A stretch of 13,310 bases of DNA, taken from the NCBI GenBank assembly GCA_903913345.1, contig CAIWLA010000264.1:1-13310 (forward strand), given 5' to 3'. This document shows, piece by piece, positions 6,220-13,310 of this stretch. The stretch comes from an uncultured Magnetococcales bacterium. GTDB lineage: Bacteria; Pseudomonadota; Magnetococcia; Magnetococcales; Magnetaquicoccaceae. Under the pieces are notes generated by a model. It did not search any database, was not told the origin of the DNA, and was given only the letters and a program-made list of their open reading frames with translations. A program made the translations under genes and the position numbers. Each line of letters begins with the position of its first letter. The first letter of the stretch is position 1.

Positions 6220-8052
6220 ATGTCACAGTTGCTGCAACCCAAGGACTGGAAAAAATTTGTCAAACCGGGGGACCGTATTTTTATCGGTTCTGGTCCGGGG
6301 GTTCCTCATGGTCTGGTGCAGAGTCTGCTGGAACGGATGCCCTCCAAACATTTTTTTGACCTGGAGTTTGTCCATATCCTGACCCTGGGGGCGGCTCCCT
6401 GGTTGGATCCCCGGTATCGTGACACTCTGCGGGTCAATGCCCTGTTTCTGGGCGAGGAGACCCGAAAGGTGGTCCAACGTGGAGAGGCCGACTATACCCC
6501 CTGTTTCCTGTCGGAAGTCCCCGCGCTGTTTACCGGTGGTACCTTGCCCATCGATGTGGCACTGGTACAACTGTCGCCGCCGGATGAGTCGGGGTATTGT
6601 TCCCTGGGGGTGACGGTCGATATTGTCCGGGCGGCCATTGAGTCGGCCCGTTTTGTCATCGCCCAATTCAACCCCCTCATGCCACGCACCTTTGGCAATA
6701 CGCGCATCGCCCTGTCAGAGGTGGACGGCCACATGGAGATATCCGCCCCTCTCCCGGAATTGCCTGCCGCCAAATCCACCAAAGAGACGGAGCAGATTGG
6801 TCAGTATGTGGCCATGTTGATTGAGGATGGGGCCACCCTGCAGATGGGCATTGGCAAGATTCCCGATGCCGTGTTGCGTGCCCTGCGCCACCATAAAAAT
6901 CTGGGTGTGCATACCGAAATGTTCAGCGATGGACTGATGGAATTGATGCGCAAAGGGGTGGTGGATAATTCGCGAAAGCCCCTCCACACTGGCAAGACAG
7001 TGACCTCCTTTTGCATGGGGTCGCGCGCACTCTACGATTTTGTCCGTGACAACCCGTTGGTCGAGTTTTACTCCTCTGATTATATAAACAATATCAATAT
7101 CATCTCTCAGCATGACCAGATGATCGCCATCAACAGCGCGCTGGAGGTGGATCTGACGGGTCAGGTGGTTTCCGACTCCATTGGTCATCGTTTCTATAGT
7201 GGTATTGGCGGTCAGGTGGATTTTATCCGTGGCGCGGCCAGGAGTCGGGGCGGTCGGCCCATTATTGCCTTGCCTTCGGTGACCAAGGAGGGCAAGTCGC
7301 GCATTGTCCCCTGCATCACCGAGGGATCCGGAGTGGTCACCTCCCGTGGGGATGTCCATTATGTCGTGACGGAATACGGAATTGCCACGTTGCGTGGACG
7401 GAGTATCCGGGAGCGCGCCTTGGAGCTGATTCAGGTGGCGCATCCCGATCATCGAGAGATGTTGTTGCAGCAAGTGCGGAAAAGTTTTTGGGTGCCCTCT
7501 TATCAGCGGACCGCCCCGGCCCCGGTCAAGGGACTGGGCAACATGCCGGTCAAAAAATTCAAGGCCAAAGACGGCAACCCCTATTTTTTGAGGCCCTTGC
7601 AGCCATCGGATGAACGGCGTCTGCAAGAGTTCTTTTATTCCCACGACGCGGAAACCTTGTTGCTGCGTTATCACTATGTGCCCACTCGTCTCTCCTCGGA
7701 GGGGGCCTATGCCCTGGTCAACATGGATCAGAACACCGATCTGGCACTCTGTATTGTGGCACGGCAGGGACCAAGGGAAGAGATTCAGGGGGTGGGACGA
7801 TACTATCTGATTCCCAAAACGCAGACCGCAGAAGTGGCCTTTGTGGTGCGTGAGGAGAGACGTGGTCAGGGGTTCGGGCGGTTTTTGTTACGGCGCGTCA
7901 TTCGCGTGGCACGCACCAGAAAGCTGGAAAAATTGTTGGCGGTGGTGCAGTCTGGAAACCAGCAGATGCGCGATCTGCTGGAGAAGTCAGGATTTACCGC
8001 CCTGCCTGTCGGTGACGATCCCGGTTCTGTCACCTGGGAACTCTCTCTGTAG
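6220..8052 (+). CDS. Acetyl-CoA hydrolase/CoA-transferase with C-terminal GNAT acetyltransferase domain
   Basis: The protein has 610 residues. Residues 1 to about 430 form an acetyl-CoA hydrolase/transferase of the class I CoA-transferase superfamily, close in pattern to 4-hydroxybutyrate/acetate CoA-transferases. Visible motifs are GIGKIPDAV (210-218), GVHTEMFSDG (229-238, containing E233, the region where I expect the active-site glutamate), AINSALEVDLTGQV (303-316) and SGIGGQVDFIRGA (327-339), then VVTEYGIATLRG. Residues about 453-610 are a GNAT domain: FLRPLQPSDE at its start and the acetyl-CoA loop RGQGFG at 548-553. The two domains are joined by a short linker (GLGNMPVKKFKAKDG). The likely reaction is transfer of CoA between acetyl-CoA (or another acyl-CoA) and a carboxylate; the acceptor is not readable. 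The GNAT half may acetylate proteins, but no target is known here. Citrate synthase follows after 147 bases on the same strand. Confidence 0.9.
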   Translation: MSQLLQPKDWKKFVKPGDRIFIGSGPGVPHGLVQSLLERMPSKHFFDLEFVHILTLGAAPWLDPRYRDTLRVNALFLGEETRKVVQRGEADYTPCFLSEVPALFTGGTLPIDVALVQLSPPDESGYCSLGVTVDIVRAAIESARFVIAQFNPLMPRTFGNTRIALSEVDGHMEISAPLPELPAAKSTKETEQIGQYVAMLIEDGATLQMGIGKIPDAVLRALRHHKNLGVHTEMFSDGLMELMRKGVVDNSRKPLHTGKTVTSFCMGSRALYDFVRDNPLVEFYSSDYINNINIISQHDQMIAINSALEVDLTGQVVSDSIGHRFYSGIGGQVDFIRGAARSRGGRPIIALPSVTKEGKSRIVPCITEGSGVVTSRGDVHYVVTEYGIATLRGRSIRERALELIQVAHPDHREMLLQQVRKSFWVPSYQRTAPAPVKGLGNMPVKKFKAKDGNPYFLRPLQPSDERRLQEFFYSHDAETLLLRYHYVPTRLSSEGAYALVNMDQNTDLALCIVARQGPREEIQGVGRYYLIPKTQTAEVAFVVREERRGQGFGRFLLRRVIRVARTRKLEKLLAVVQSGNQQMRDLLEKSGFTALPVGDDPGSVTWELSL

Positions 8053-8199
8053 GAGAGTGCTCCCTCCGGATCTCCGATGGGCACTGACCCCATGATCATC
8101 CACCGCATCGAGTCCTGGTGATCTCCTCCCAGGATCGCGCCTTGGCGCAGGTGGGACGGAACGACTACCCAACCGCCATACCTGACGAAGGAGCATGCC

Positions 8200-9498
8200 A
8201 TGTCCACGCACACGGTCACCATTCGGGACAACCGCACCAACCGCGAGGTGGAGTTTCCCCTGATACATGGCAGCGATGGTCCCAGTGCCATTGACATCCG
8301 AACCCTCTACAAAGAGTTGAACCTCTTCACCTTTGACCCCGGTTTCCACTCGACCGCCTCCTGTTCCAGTCAAATCACCTTTGTCGATGGTCATGAGGGA
8401 ACCCTGCTGTATCGGGGCTATCCCATTGAACAATTGGTGGAAAAATGCGACCACATGGAGGTATGCCATCTGCTCCTGAATGGGGAATTGCCCACGCACG
8501 AGCAAGATGCGGCCTTCAGGAATGTCATCTCCCACCACACCATGGTCCATGAGCAATTACTGGAGTTTTATTCTGGCTACCGACAGGATGCCCATCCCAT
8601 GGCCATTGTATTGGGCGTAATGGGTGCCCTCTCCGCCTTTTACCATGACTCTCTGGATGTGTGTGATCCACTGCACCGGCAGATATCGGCCTTTCGCATC
8701 ATTGCCAAAATGCCCACGATCGCGGCCAAAGCCTATAAATTGCACATGGGACAACCGTTTATTTATCCAAGAAACGATCTGGGATATGTGGAAAATTTTC
8801 TCTACATGCTCTTTTCCGTTCCCTCCAACGACTATATTGCCTCACCCGTTCTGGCCAGGGCCTTGGATCGGTTCATGATCCTGCATGCCGACCATGAACA
8901 GACCGCCTCCACCGCGACCGTGCGGCTGGCCGGTTCCTCCCGTGCCAACCCGTTTGGTGCCATCTCCGCCGGGGTCGGCTCACTGTGGGGCCTGGATGCC
9001 CATGGGAGTGTCAGCGAGGCGGTGCTCAAGATGCTCCAGACCATTGGCACCGTGGACCGCATTCCAGAGTTTATTCAACGGGTCAGGGATCCGGAAAACC
9101 CCTTCCGCTTGATCGGATTCGGTCACCGGGTTTACAAGAACTATGATCCTCGCACCAAGGTTTTACGTCAAATTGCGCATGAGGTTCTCCATGAAGTGGG
9201 TCGCGGCGACGATCCTCTGTTCCAGATTGCCCTCAAATTGGAAGAATTTGTGTTGCAGGATGACTATTGCATCCACAAAAAGCTCTGTCCCAACATTGAT
9301 TTTTATTCCGGCTTGATTTTGTCCGCCCTGGGCATTCCCCCCAACATGTTCACCGTGGTCTTTGCGGTGGCCCGCTGTGTGGGATGGATCACCCATTGGA
9401 ACGAGATGATCGGTTTCAACGAGGGGATCGGACGACCCCAGCAGATCTATGCTGGCCCCCAATATCGGGATGTACCCTCCCTGTATGCCAGGAGTTGA
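8200..9498 (+). CDS. gltA: Citrate synthase, hexameric (type II) form, with altered active-site loop
   Basis: The 432-residue protein aligns by eye along its length with E. coli GltA (condenses acetyl-CoA and oxaloacetate to citrate). [20 protein letters not shown] is at 228-247. The second catalytic histidine is H309 in [15 protein letters not shown], the aspartate is D367 in NIDFYSG, and the citrate-binding arginines are R392 (VARCVGW) and R412 (GRPQQ). The first catalytic-histidine loop is unusual: where the family has WGPAHGGANEA, this protein reads [12 protein letters not shown] (H268), with one extra residue and GGAN replaced by GSVS. Start ATG 8200 has AAGGAG at 8188-8193. The frame is intact, so this is not a recognisable pseudogene. 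It could be a divergent paralogue or a related 2-methylcitrate-type enzyme, but overall similarity favours citrate synthase. No clear promoter was found in 8053-8199, so it may be read from the CoA-transferase gene. Confidence 0.92.
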   Translation: MSTHTVTIRDNRTNREVEFPLIHGSDGPSAIDIRTLYKELNLFTFDPGFHSTASCSSQITFVDGHEGTLLYRGYPIEQLVEKCDHMEVCHLLLNGELPTHEQDAAFRNVISHHTMVHEQLLEFYSGYRQDAHPMAIVLGVMGALSAFYHDSLDVCDPLHRQISAFRIIAKMPTIAAKAYKLHMGQPFIYPRNDLGYVENFLYMLFSVPSNDYIASPVLARALDRFMILHADHEQTASTATVRLAGSSRANPFGAISAGVGSLWGLDAHGSVSEAVLKMLQTIGTVDRIPEFIQRVRDPENPFRLIGFGHRVYKNYDPRTKVLRQIAHEVLHEVGRGDDPLFQIALKLEEFVLQDDYCIHKKLCPNIDFYSGLILSALGIPPNMFTVVFAVARCVGWITHWNEMIGFNEGIGRPQQIYAGPQYRDVPSLYARS

Positions 9499-9555
9499 GT
9501 GCAGCGCGGCATCCCTCTCCTGTCTCCAATCCGGGATCTTTTCTCAATCCATAAA

Positions 9556-9639
9556 CGGGGCCTCGCCCCGGACCCCACCAGAGGGCTTCGCCCTCTGGAC
9601 TCCCACCGGGGACCGTGACGGTCCCCGGACCCCTGCAAT
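9556..9639 (-). repeat. Modular palindromic repeat element, copy A
   Basis: Three perfect stem-loops lie side by side: CGGGGC/GCCCCG (9556-9561 with 9565-9570), CCAGAGGGC/GCCCTCTGG (9578-9586 with 9590-9598) and a 10-bp stem (9606-9615 with 9619-9628). Loops are three bases each. Read on the minus strand, the element begins ATTGCAGGGGTCC and its stems are joined by GGTGGGAGTCC and GGTGGGGTCC. Copy B at 11104-11180 has the same plan. The element lies between convergent gltA and the Memo-AMMECR1 gene and could also end their transcripts. A further hairpin, GGGGA/TCCCC at 9666-9679, lies between it and the Memo-AMMECR1 stop. I see no gene in 9499-9687. Confidence 0.75.
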
Positions 9640-9687
9640 CGTTTTGAAGAAACCGACATCTGCAAGGGGAATGATCCCCCCGGAGCC

Positions 9688-11046
9688 TCACTCCACTATT
9701 TTTTGCACCGTATAAACCGCAATATCCGGCTTTTCCCGCCAGCAATCCCGCCCCAAACCCGCCTTCAGACACAACTGCTGGAGGAAGATCTGCGGGTCAG
9801 GAAGCTGTTCCCAGACCTGTGGCAGAAAGGTGGACCGATGGCCCCCTTTGGAGAGAATGACCCCATGCACCCCCGGTTGGAGACGACGCAATAAATCCTC
9901 TCCGTCCGTGTACGGAAAGGGTTGGGCCGGGGTCAATACCGAAACCTCGACCTGCAACCCGGCCAACTCTTCGGCGGTGACCGGCGGAAAACGGGGATCC
10001 CGAATCGCCGCCGAGAGGCTGTTTTCCAACAGATCCACCGCCAACGGACGGTGCGCCTGCAAACTGCCAATGCAACCGCGCAATTGGCCCTGTTTGGTCA
10101 AGGTGACAAAGCAGGCCCCCGGATTGGCCCATTCCGCCACCTGATCCACCAGGGATTCCGCCTGCAACCCGGATTCTCCCCGCAGCACCCGTGCCAAATG
10201 GCTCCGCGCCACGGCTGGCAAAGAGGGCGCGGCGGGTCTGGCTGCGGCATCGCGGGGATAAAACAGATAACTGGCATAACCCACCACCCGATCCTTGTCC
10301 CCCGCCGTGTCCCCGGAATTGCGATAGTCCGCCAATACCGAACGCCACTGCCTGCGCCGCGCCATCTCCAGCAGGGCACAGACCCCGATGTTGCCGCAGG
10401 CCTCCGTCTTGGACATGGCGAGGGGGTTGATCGCTGCCATCGCCGCCAGACAGTGATGGTCCAATCGGCGCGCCTCGTCATACGGATGGAAATGGGAGAG
10501 ATCGGTGGAGGCCACCAGAAGATCGCCTGGCTGCCAGAACGGGGAGATCAGATCGGCCAGATGGCCGCCGCTGATGCGGCCAAAGACCAACGGCACCAGC
10601 TTGAAGGAGCCGACTGTCTCCTGGAGAAACGGCAGATGGACCTCCAGGGCATGTTCCTGCTGATGCGATGCGGTATCCCGGCTGACATCCGGCAGGACGG
10701 CCAGACGGTCCACCACCTCCTGGTCTATCGCCACATCACCCAGCGGTGTGCGATAGGCCCGATAGTTGCCCACCGATACCCCCTCCAGTGGAACACGGTG
10801 GCTCGGCGAGAGCAAAAAGACCCGCAGCGGGCGATCCGCCGGGGCCATGGGCAAGGTACGATAGGCACAGGCCGCCGTATACCCGGAATAGATATACCCG
10901 GCGTGGGGGGCCACCAGGGCACAGGGCGGCGGATGACCAGCCGGTGCCTGATCCAGCAACTGCCGCACCATGGCCCGCAAGGCCACCGGATCACCCGGAT
11001 AAAACGACCCGGCCACGGCCGGTTGGCGCACCGATCGAGTGTCCAT
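9688..11046 (-). CDS. Memo-AMMECR1 fusion (AmmeMemoRadiSam system proteins B and A)
   Basis: The 452-residue protein fuses two families. Residues 1-265 are Memo-like (extradiol-dioxygenase-like fold): RQPAVAGSFYP at 7-17, APHAGYIYSG at 46-55 with H48, LSPSHRV with H83, STDLSHFHPYDEA at 180-191 and EACGNIGVCALL at 216-226 with C217. H48, H83 and C217 correspond to the putative metal site. Residues about 275-452 are AMMECR1, with the signature LRGCIGS at 322-328 and the stretch LLENSLSAAIRDPRFPPVT. In many genomes these proteins sit with a radical SAM enzyme; the biochemical reaction is not established. No radical SAM gene is in this window. The ATG at 11046 has GGGGGA just upstream and gives the normal Memo N-terminus; ATGs at 11058 and 11076 are in-frame alternatives. 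Copies of a palindromic repeat lie on both sides. Confidence 0.93.
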   Translation of the reverse strand: MDTRSVRQPAVAGSFYPGDPVALRAMVRQLLDQAPAGHPPPCALVAPHAGYIYSGYTAACAYRTLPMAPADRPLRVFLLSPSHRVPLEGVSVGNYRAYRTPLGDVAIDQEVVDRLAVLPDVSRDTASHQQEHALEVHLPFLQETVGSFKLVPLVFGRISGGHLADLISPFWQPGDLLVASTDLSHFHPYDEARRLDHHCLAAMAAINPLAMSKTEACGNIGVCALLEMARRRQWRSVLADYRNSGDTAGDKDRVVGYASYLFYPRDAAARPAAPSLPAVARSHLARVLRGESGLQAESLVDQVAEWANPGACFVTLTKQGQLRGCIGSLQAHRPLAVDLLENSLSAAIRDPRFPPVTAEELAGLQVEVSVLTPAQPFPYTDGEDLLRRLQPGVHGVILSKGGHRSTFLPQVWEQLPDPQIFLQQLCLKAGLGRDCWREKPDIAVYTVQKIVE

Positions 11047-11103
11047 CCTATCCCCCATTGATTGAGTGTATCCCATTGTCCCGAAAGAACAACCGGTTTG
11101 ATT

Positions 11104-11180
11104 ATTGCGGGTCCAGGGGGATCATCCCCCTGGTGGGGTCCAGGGGCAAGGCCCCTGGTGGGGTGCGGGGCAAAGCCCCC
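11104..11180 (+). repeat. Modular palindromic repeat element, copy B
   Basis: Three stem-loops follow each other: CCAGGGGG/CCCCCTGG (11113-11120 with 11126-11133, loop ATCAT), CCAGGGGC/GCCCCTGG (11140-11147 with 11151-11158, loop AAG) and GGGGC/GCCCC (11167-11171 with 11175-11179, loop AAA). The element opens with ATTGCGGGTCC, and its stems are joined by GGTGGGGTCC and GGTGGGGTGC, as in copy A in the opposite orientation. It occupies most of the 172-base gap between the start of the Memo-AMMECR1 gene and the stop of the DUF47 gene, where nothing else is visible, so DUF47 transcripts would run into it. Confidence 0.75.
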
Positions 11181-11218
11181 AGCATTGGATCACCTGTCAA
11201 ATGAGCATAGTCTCCCCA

Positions 11219-11956
11219 CTAGGCAATCTGTACCACAATATCGTGCAAGACATCCCCCGCTTTGGCCAACCGGTCCGCCGCGTTGGAGAGGTGCCGATAC
11301 AACTCGCGCCGCTTGAACATGGTCACCACCTCTTCAAAGATGGCACTCGGCTGACTGCTGTCCAGGGCACGGATCTGTTCATCCACCTGAAACAGGTCGG
11401 CAATGGCCTTGCGATAGACCTTTTCCACATAGCGTTCTGCCTTGCGCACCACCTCGGCATCCTCCTCGGCCAGGACGGGCGTGGAGTCCAACTTGTGGAA
11501 ACCGGACTTCAGGGCATTCACCCCATCCCGCAGCAACTGGGTCATTTCCAGACTGAACCGATCCGACTTGAGGTTGAGAATCTCCATCTCCCGGACCGTG
11601 GTCTTGGCATAGTTCATGATTTGATCGATGGAGACAATGGCACGGTAGATGTCCTCCCGGTCCATGGGTGTGACAAAAGCCTGGTTGAGGACCACCATGT
11701 TGCGCATTTTGATTTCATCGCCCCGCTTTTCCAAATCACGGACGAGCAGACCCATATCCGCCTCATTGGTCTCCATGAACCCCACCAGTGCATCCATGAT
11801 CTCGGCGCATACATCGCACTGTTCGTTGATGATTTCATAGAAGTTGGGCACATACGGCAGTGTGTTGCGAAAGATTTTGGCCGTCAGAGGATTGTTGAGC
11901 ATCCTGGATGCCAGAGCATTCAACCGCATCCAGCCTGGAAGACGTAGTTTTGACAT
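11219..11956 (-). CDS. DUF47 family (PhoU-like) protein, putative phosphate transport regulator
   Basis: The 245-residue, all-helical, soluble protein fits the DUF47/PhoU-like family in length and pattern. The first conserved repeat has LEKRGDEI at 75-82 (E76 and D80 in metal-binding positions), followed by TPMDREDIYRAI at 96-107. The second repeat ends with RRELYRHLSNAADRLAKAGD at 216-235. DUF47 proteins usually accompany a Pit-type inorganic phosphate transporter and are thought to regulate it; no such transporter is in this window, so the partner here is unknown. The ATG at 11956 has AGGGA at 11967-11963 as ribosome binding site. The response regulator gene lies 182 bases upstream on the same strand. 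Confidence 0.9.
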   Translation of the reverse strand: MSKLRLPGWMRLNALASRMLNNPLTAKIFRNTLPYVPNFYEIINEQCDVCAEIMDALVGFMETNEADMGLLVRDLEKRGDEIKMRNMVVLNQAFVTPMDREDIYRAIVSIDQIMNYAKTTVREMEILNLKSDRFSLEMTQLLRDGVNALKSGFHKLDSTPVLAEEDAEVVRKAERYVEKVYRKAIADLFQVDEQIRALDSSQPSAIFEEVVTMFKRRELYRHLSNAADRLAKAGDVLHDIVVQIA

Positions 11957-11986
11957 GAAAATTCCCTATTCAGACACATGGAAAAG

Positions 11987-12014
11987 CCCTGAACCGCACC
12001 CATTCACCCTGAAC
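11987..12014 (-). promoter_or_regulatory. Direct repeat upstream of the DUF47 gene, possible operator
   Basis: On the minus strand GTTCAGGG occurs twice (12014-12007 and 11994-11987), 20 bases apart start to start, about two helical turns, and roughly 30-60 bases before the ATG. This could be a tandem regulator site. It does not match the Pho box I know. A TAAAAT at 12023-12018 looks like a -10, but no good -35 accompanies it. The rest of the 182-base gap holds a weak TACAC/GTGTA hairpin followed by six T (12022-12044, plus strand) and a GGGATG/CATCCC hairpin (12117-12136). Confidence 0.2.
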
Positions 12015-12138
12015 GGGATTTTACACGACCCAGGTGTATTTTTTCTCAGCACGCGCCTTTCATTCTCATCCAAATGGGCGGGTGAAGCAAGGTCTTTTCT
12101 GTTTCACGACCGCCATGGGATGCCGCTGGACATCCCTT

Positions 12139-12783
12139 TTACAGGGGACGCCCAATACCGCACAGGTTGGTCCAGAGGGTGCGTCCCCGGTTGGTCAGGC
12201 GGAAAATGCGGTCCGCTCCCCGTTCAATGAGGCCATTTTCCTGCAAATTTTTAAGGTGGAAACCCACCTTGGTATGATCGGAAATGTCCAGAAATTTCAT
12301 CAACTCACTCAAACTCTGCGGTCCCTGTCCGAACAATCTCTCCACCACGGTCCGTCGGGTGGTGTTGGCCAGAGAACCCAGGAGCAGATCCAGATTTTCC
12401 ATGGAGGATTTCTGTTGCAGACGCATCTCCTCCATGGTGCGATGGATCAGGGTGGTAAATTCCGCCATACGGAAAGGCTTGGCCAACACATCCACCGCTC
12501 CCAGTTTCATCCCTTCCACAGTATTCTCCACCGTGGCAAAGGCGGTCACCAGGATGACCCGGACCTGACTGTTGATGCGGCGCAATTCACGCAACACGTC
12601 CATGCCATCCACCCCCGGCAAGACCAGATCCAGCAAAACCAGGTCGAAACGCTCCCTTCTCAGGAATTCCAGACCATCGTGACCGGTGACCGCCAACCGG
12701 GTTTCATAACCCGCCTTGGTCAAAATCTCCAGGATGGCCTGACTGAATTCCAGATCATCGTCCACAACCAGAATTCGGTTCAT
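12139..12783 (-). CDS. Response regulator with ArsR-like winged-helix output domain
   Basis: The 214-residue protein has an N-terminal receiver domain (about 1-120) with acidic residues D8-D10, phospho-acceptor D52 in LLDLVLPGVDG, T80 and K102 in AKPF. A short linker (MRLQQKSSMENLD) leads to a C-terminal winged helix at about 133-203: LLGSLANTTRRTVVERLF, LSELMKFLDISDHTKVGFHL as recognition helix-turn-helix and NGLIERG...LTNRG as the wing. That pattern resembles ArsR/MarR-type regulators rather than the common OmpR, NarL or NtrC output domains. It should be phosphorylated by the adjacent kinase and act as a DNA-binding regulator. Its ATG (12783-12781) overlaps the kinase stop as ATGA, so translation is probably coupled. 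Target genes are unknown; the downstream DUF47 gene is the nearest candidate. Confidence 0.93.
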   Translation of the reverse strand: MNRILVVDDDLEFSQAILEILTKAGYETRLAVTGHDGLEFLRRERFDLVLLDLVLPGVDGMDVLRELRRINSQVRVILVTAFATVENTVEGMKLGAVDVLAKPFRMAEFTTLIHRTMEEMRLQQKSSMENLDLLLGSLANTTRRTVVERLFGQGPQSLSELMKFLDISDHTKVGFHLKNLQENGLIERGADRIFRLTNRGRTLWTNLCGIGRPL

Positions 12784-13310
12784 GAGGCCACCAGCGATGG
12801 GTCAGACAGAAGGGGATTCGGTGAATCCTTTTCCAGGGGAAAACGCAACACCACCATCAACCCCCCCTCCGGGGCATCTTCCAGCTTCATGGAGGCACCG
12901 TGCTGATTGACCACCTCCTGGCAGACCGACAGACCCAACCCAACCCCACCCAGATCCTGGCGCGTGGTAAAAAACGGTTCCAAAACCTTTTCACGCAGAT
13001 AGGGGGCGATGCCCACACCCGAATCCCCCACGGTCACCACGACCTGATCCTGCTCCACACTGGTGGCCAAGACCAGCAGCCCACCCTGGGGCATGGCCTC
13101 CAGGGCATTGCGGATCAGGTTCATGAACAGCTGGTCCAGTTTGCCCGCCACCCCCATGATATCCGGCAGATCCGATGCAAAATGGCGGATCACCTCGACA
13201 CCCTTGAGTTGATTGCCCAACAACACCAACACCATCTCCATGATGTCATGCAGATTGACCGGCAGGGCATCATTCCCCTTGGAACGGGAAAAGGTCAGCA
13301 GGTTGCGCGC
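12780..13310 (-). CDS. Sensor histidine kinase, C-terminal part (5' end outside window)
   Basis: The frame is open to the window edge, so only the last 176 residues are seen. It begins in the end of the dimerisation domain (NLLTFSRSKG) and continues through a complete HATPase_c domain: N box QLFMNLIRNALEAM, G1 box GDSGVGI, F box LEPFFTTR and G2 box GVGLGLSVCQEVV, then GGLMVVLRFPLE. The phosphorylated histidine and any sensor domain lie beyond the edge, so the signal and membrane location cannot be judged. The stop overlaps the response regulator start by 4 bases, marking them as a cognate pair. Confidence 0.95.
   Translation of the reverse strand, partial: ARNLLTFSRSKGNDALPVNLHDIMEMVLVLLGNQLKGVEVIRHFASDLPDIMGVAGKLDQLFMNLIRNALEAMPQGGLLVLATSVEQDQVVVTVGDSGVGIAPYLREKVLEPFFTTRQDLGGVGLGLSVCQEVVNQHGASMKLEDAPEGGLMVVLRFPLEKDSPNPLLSDPSLVAS

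Noticed and set aside
5762..6226. A 154-codon minus-strand frame across rpsU, considered as the owner of the minus-facing terminator at 6114-6144
   Set aside because: The terminator lies near the start, not the end, of this frame, and rpsU on the other strand is certain.
9922..11061. A 379-codon plus-strand frame
   Set aside because: It is antisense to the well-conserved Memo-AMMECR1 gene and has no family pattern or ribosome binding site.
11113..11179. Possible short CRISPR array
   Set aside because: The repeated units are linkers between palindromes of differing length. There are no unique spacers of constant length and no cas genes.
11105..11947. A 280-codon plus-strand frame running through repeat copy B and the DUF47 gene
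   Set aside because: It is antisense to DUF47, its start lies in the palindromic repeat, and no protein family is recognisable.
12022..12044. TACAC/GTGTA hairpin followed by six T, as a plus-strand terminator
   Set aside because: The stem is only 5 bp, no plus-strand gene ends nearby, and it lies in the leader region of a minus-strand gene.
12034..12906. A 290-codon plus-strand frame
   Set aside because: It is antisense to the response regulator and kinase, both of which are clear.

Overview
The window reads as ordinary chromosome from a Gram-negative proteobacterium of fairly high GC. The 66-residue ribosomal protein S21 is closest in style to alphaproteobacterial S21. The nadB / rpoE / anti-sigma / rseC / mucD order is the one known from gammaproteobacteria (E. 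coli nadB-rpoE-rseABC, Pseudomonas nadB-algU-mucABCD). A deep-branching lineage such as Magnetococcia would fit this mixture, but that is a guess. No phage, insertion sequence, CRISPR array or RNA gene was found.

Layout. 1-759 (+) is the 3' end of a membrane protein with an extracytoplasmic beta-rich domain. 919-2550 (-) is nadB, convergent with it. 2691-5719 (+) is an envelope-stress operon: RpoE, a short zinc-finger-type anti-sigma factor, RseC and a DegP/MucD protease. No RseB/MucB gene is present. 5863-6063 (+) is rpsU with its own putative promoter. 6220-8052 (+) is an acetyl-CoA hydrolase/CoA-transferase with a C-terminal GNAT acetyltransferase domain, followed by citrate synthase at 8200-9498 (+). 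9688-11046 (-) is a Memo-AMMECR1 fusion (AmmeMemoRadiSam proteins B and A). 11219-11956 (-) is a DUF47/PhoU-like protein. 12139-12783 (-) is a response regulator with an ArsR-like output domain, and 12780-13310 (-) is the 3' end of its histidine kinase, overlapping it by 4 bases.

How the genes may work together. The sigma operon probably monitors periplasmic protein folding, with MucD as effector and RseC as a membrane redox partner. CoA-transferase and citrate synthase are consecutive and could form an acetyl-CoA entry point to the TCA cycle, with the GNAT domain as a possible acylation control. The two-component pair lies just upstream of, and on the same strand as, the DUF47 gene, but joint regulation is only inferred.

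The most unusual non-coding signal is a pair of modular palindromic elements (9556-9639 on the minus strand, 11104-11180 on the plus strand) flanking the Memo-AMMECR1 gene. Each has three stem-loops joined by a common GGTGGGGTCC-type linker. The linkers are conserved while the stems differ by compensating changes. The most unusual coding signal is an altered active-site loop around the catalytic histidine of citrate synthase.
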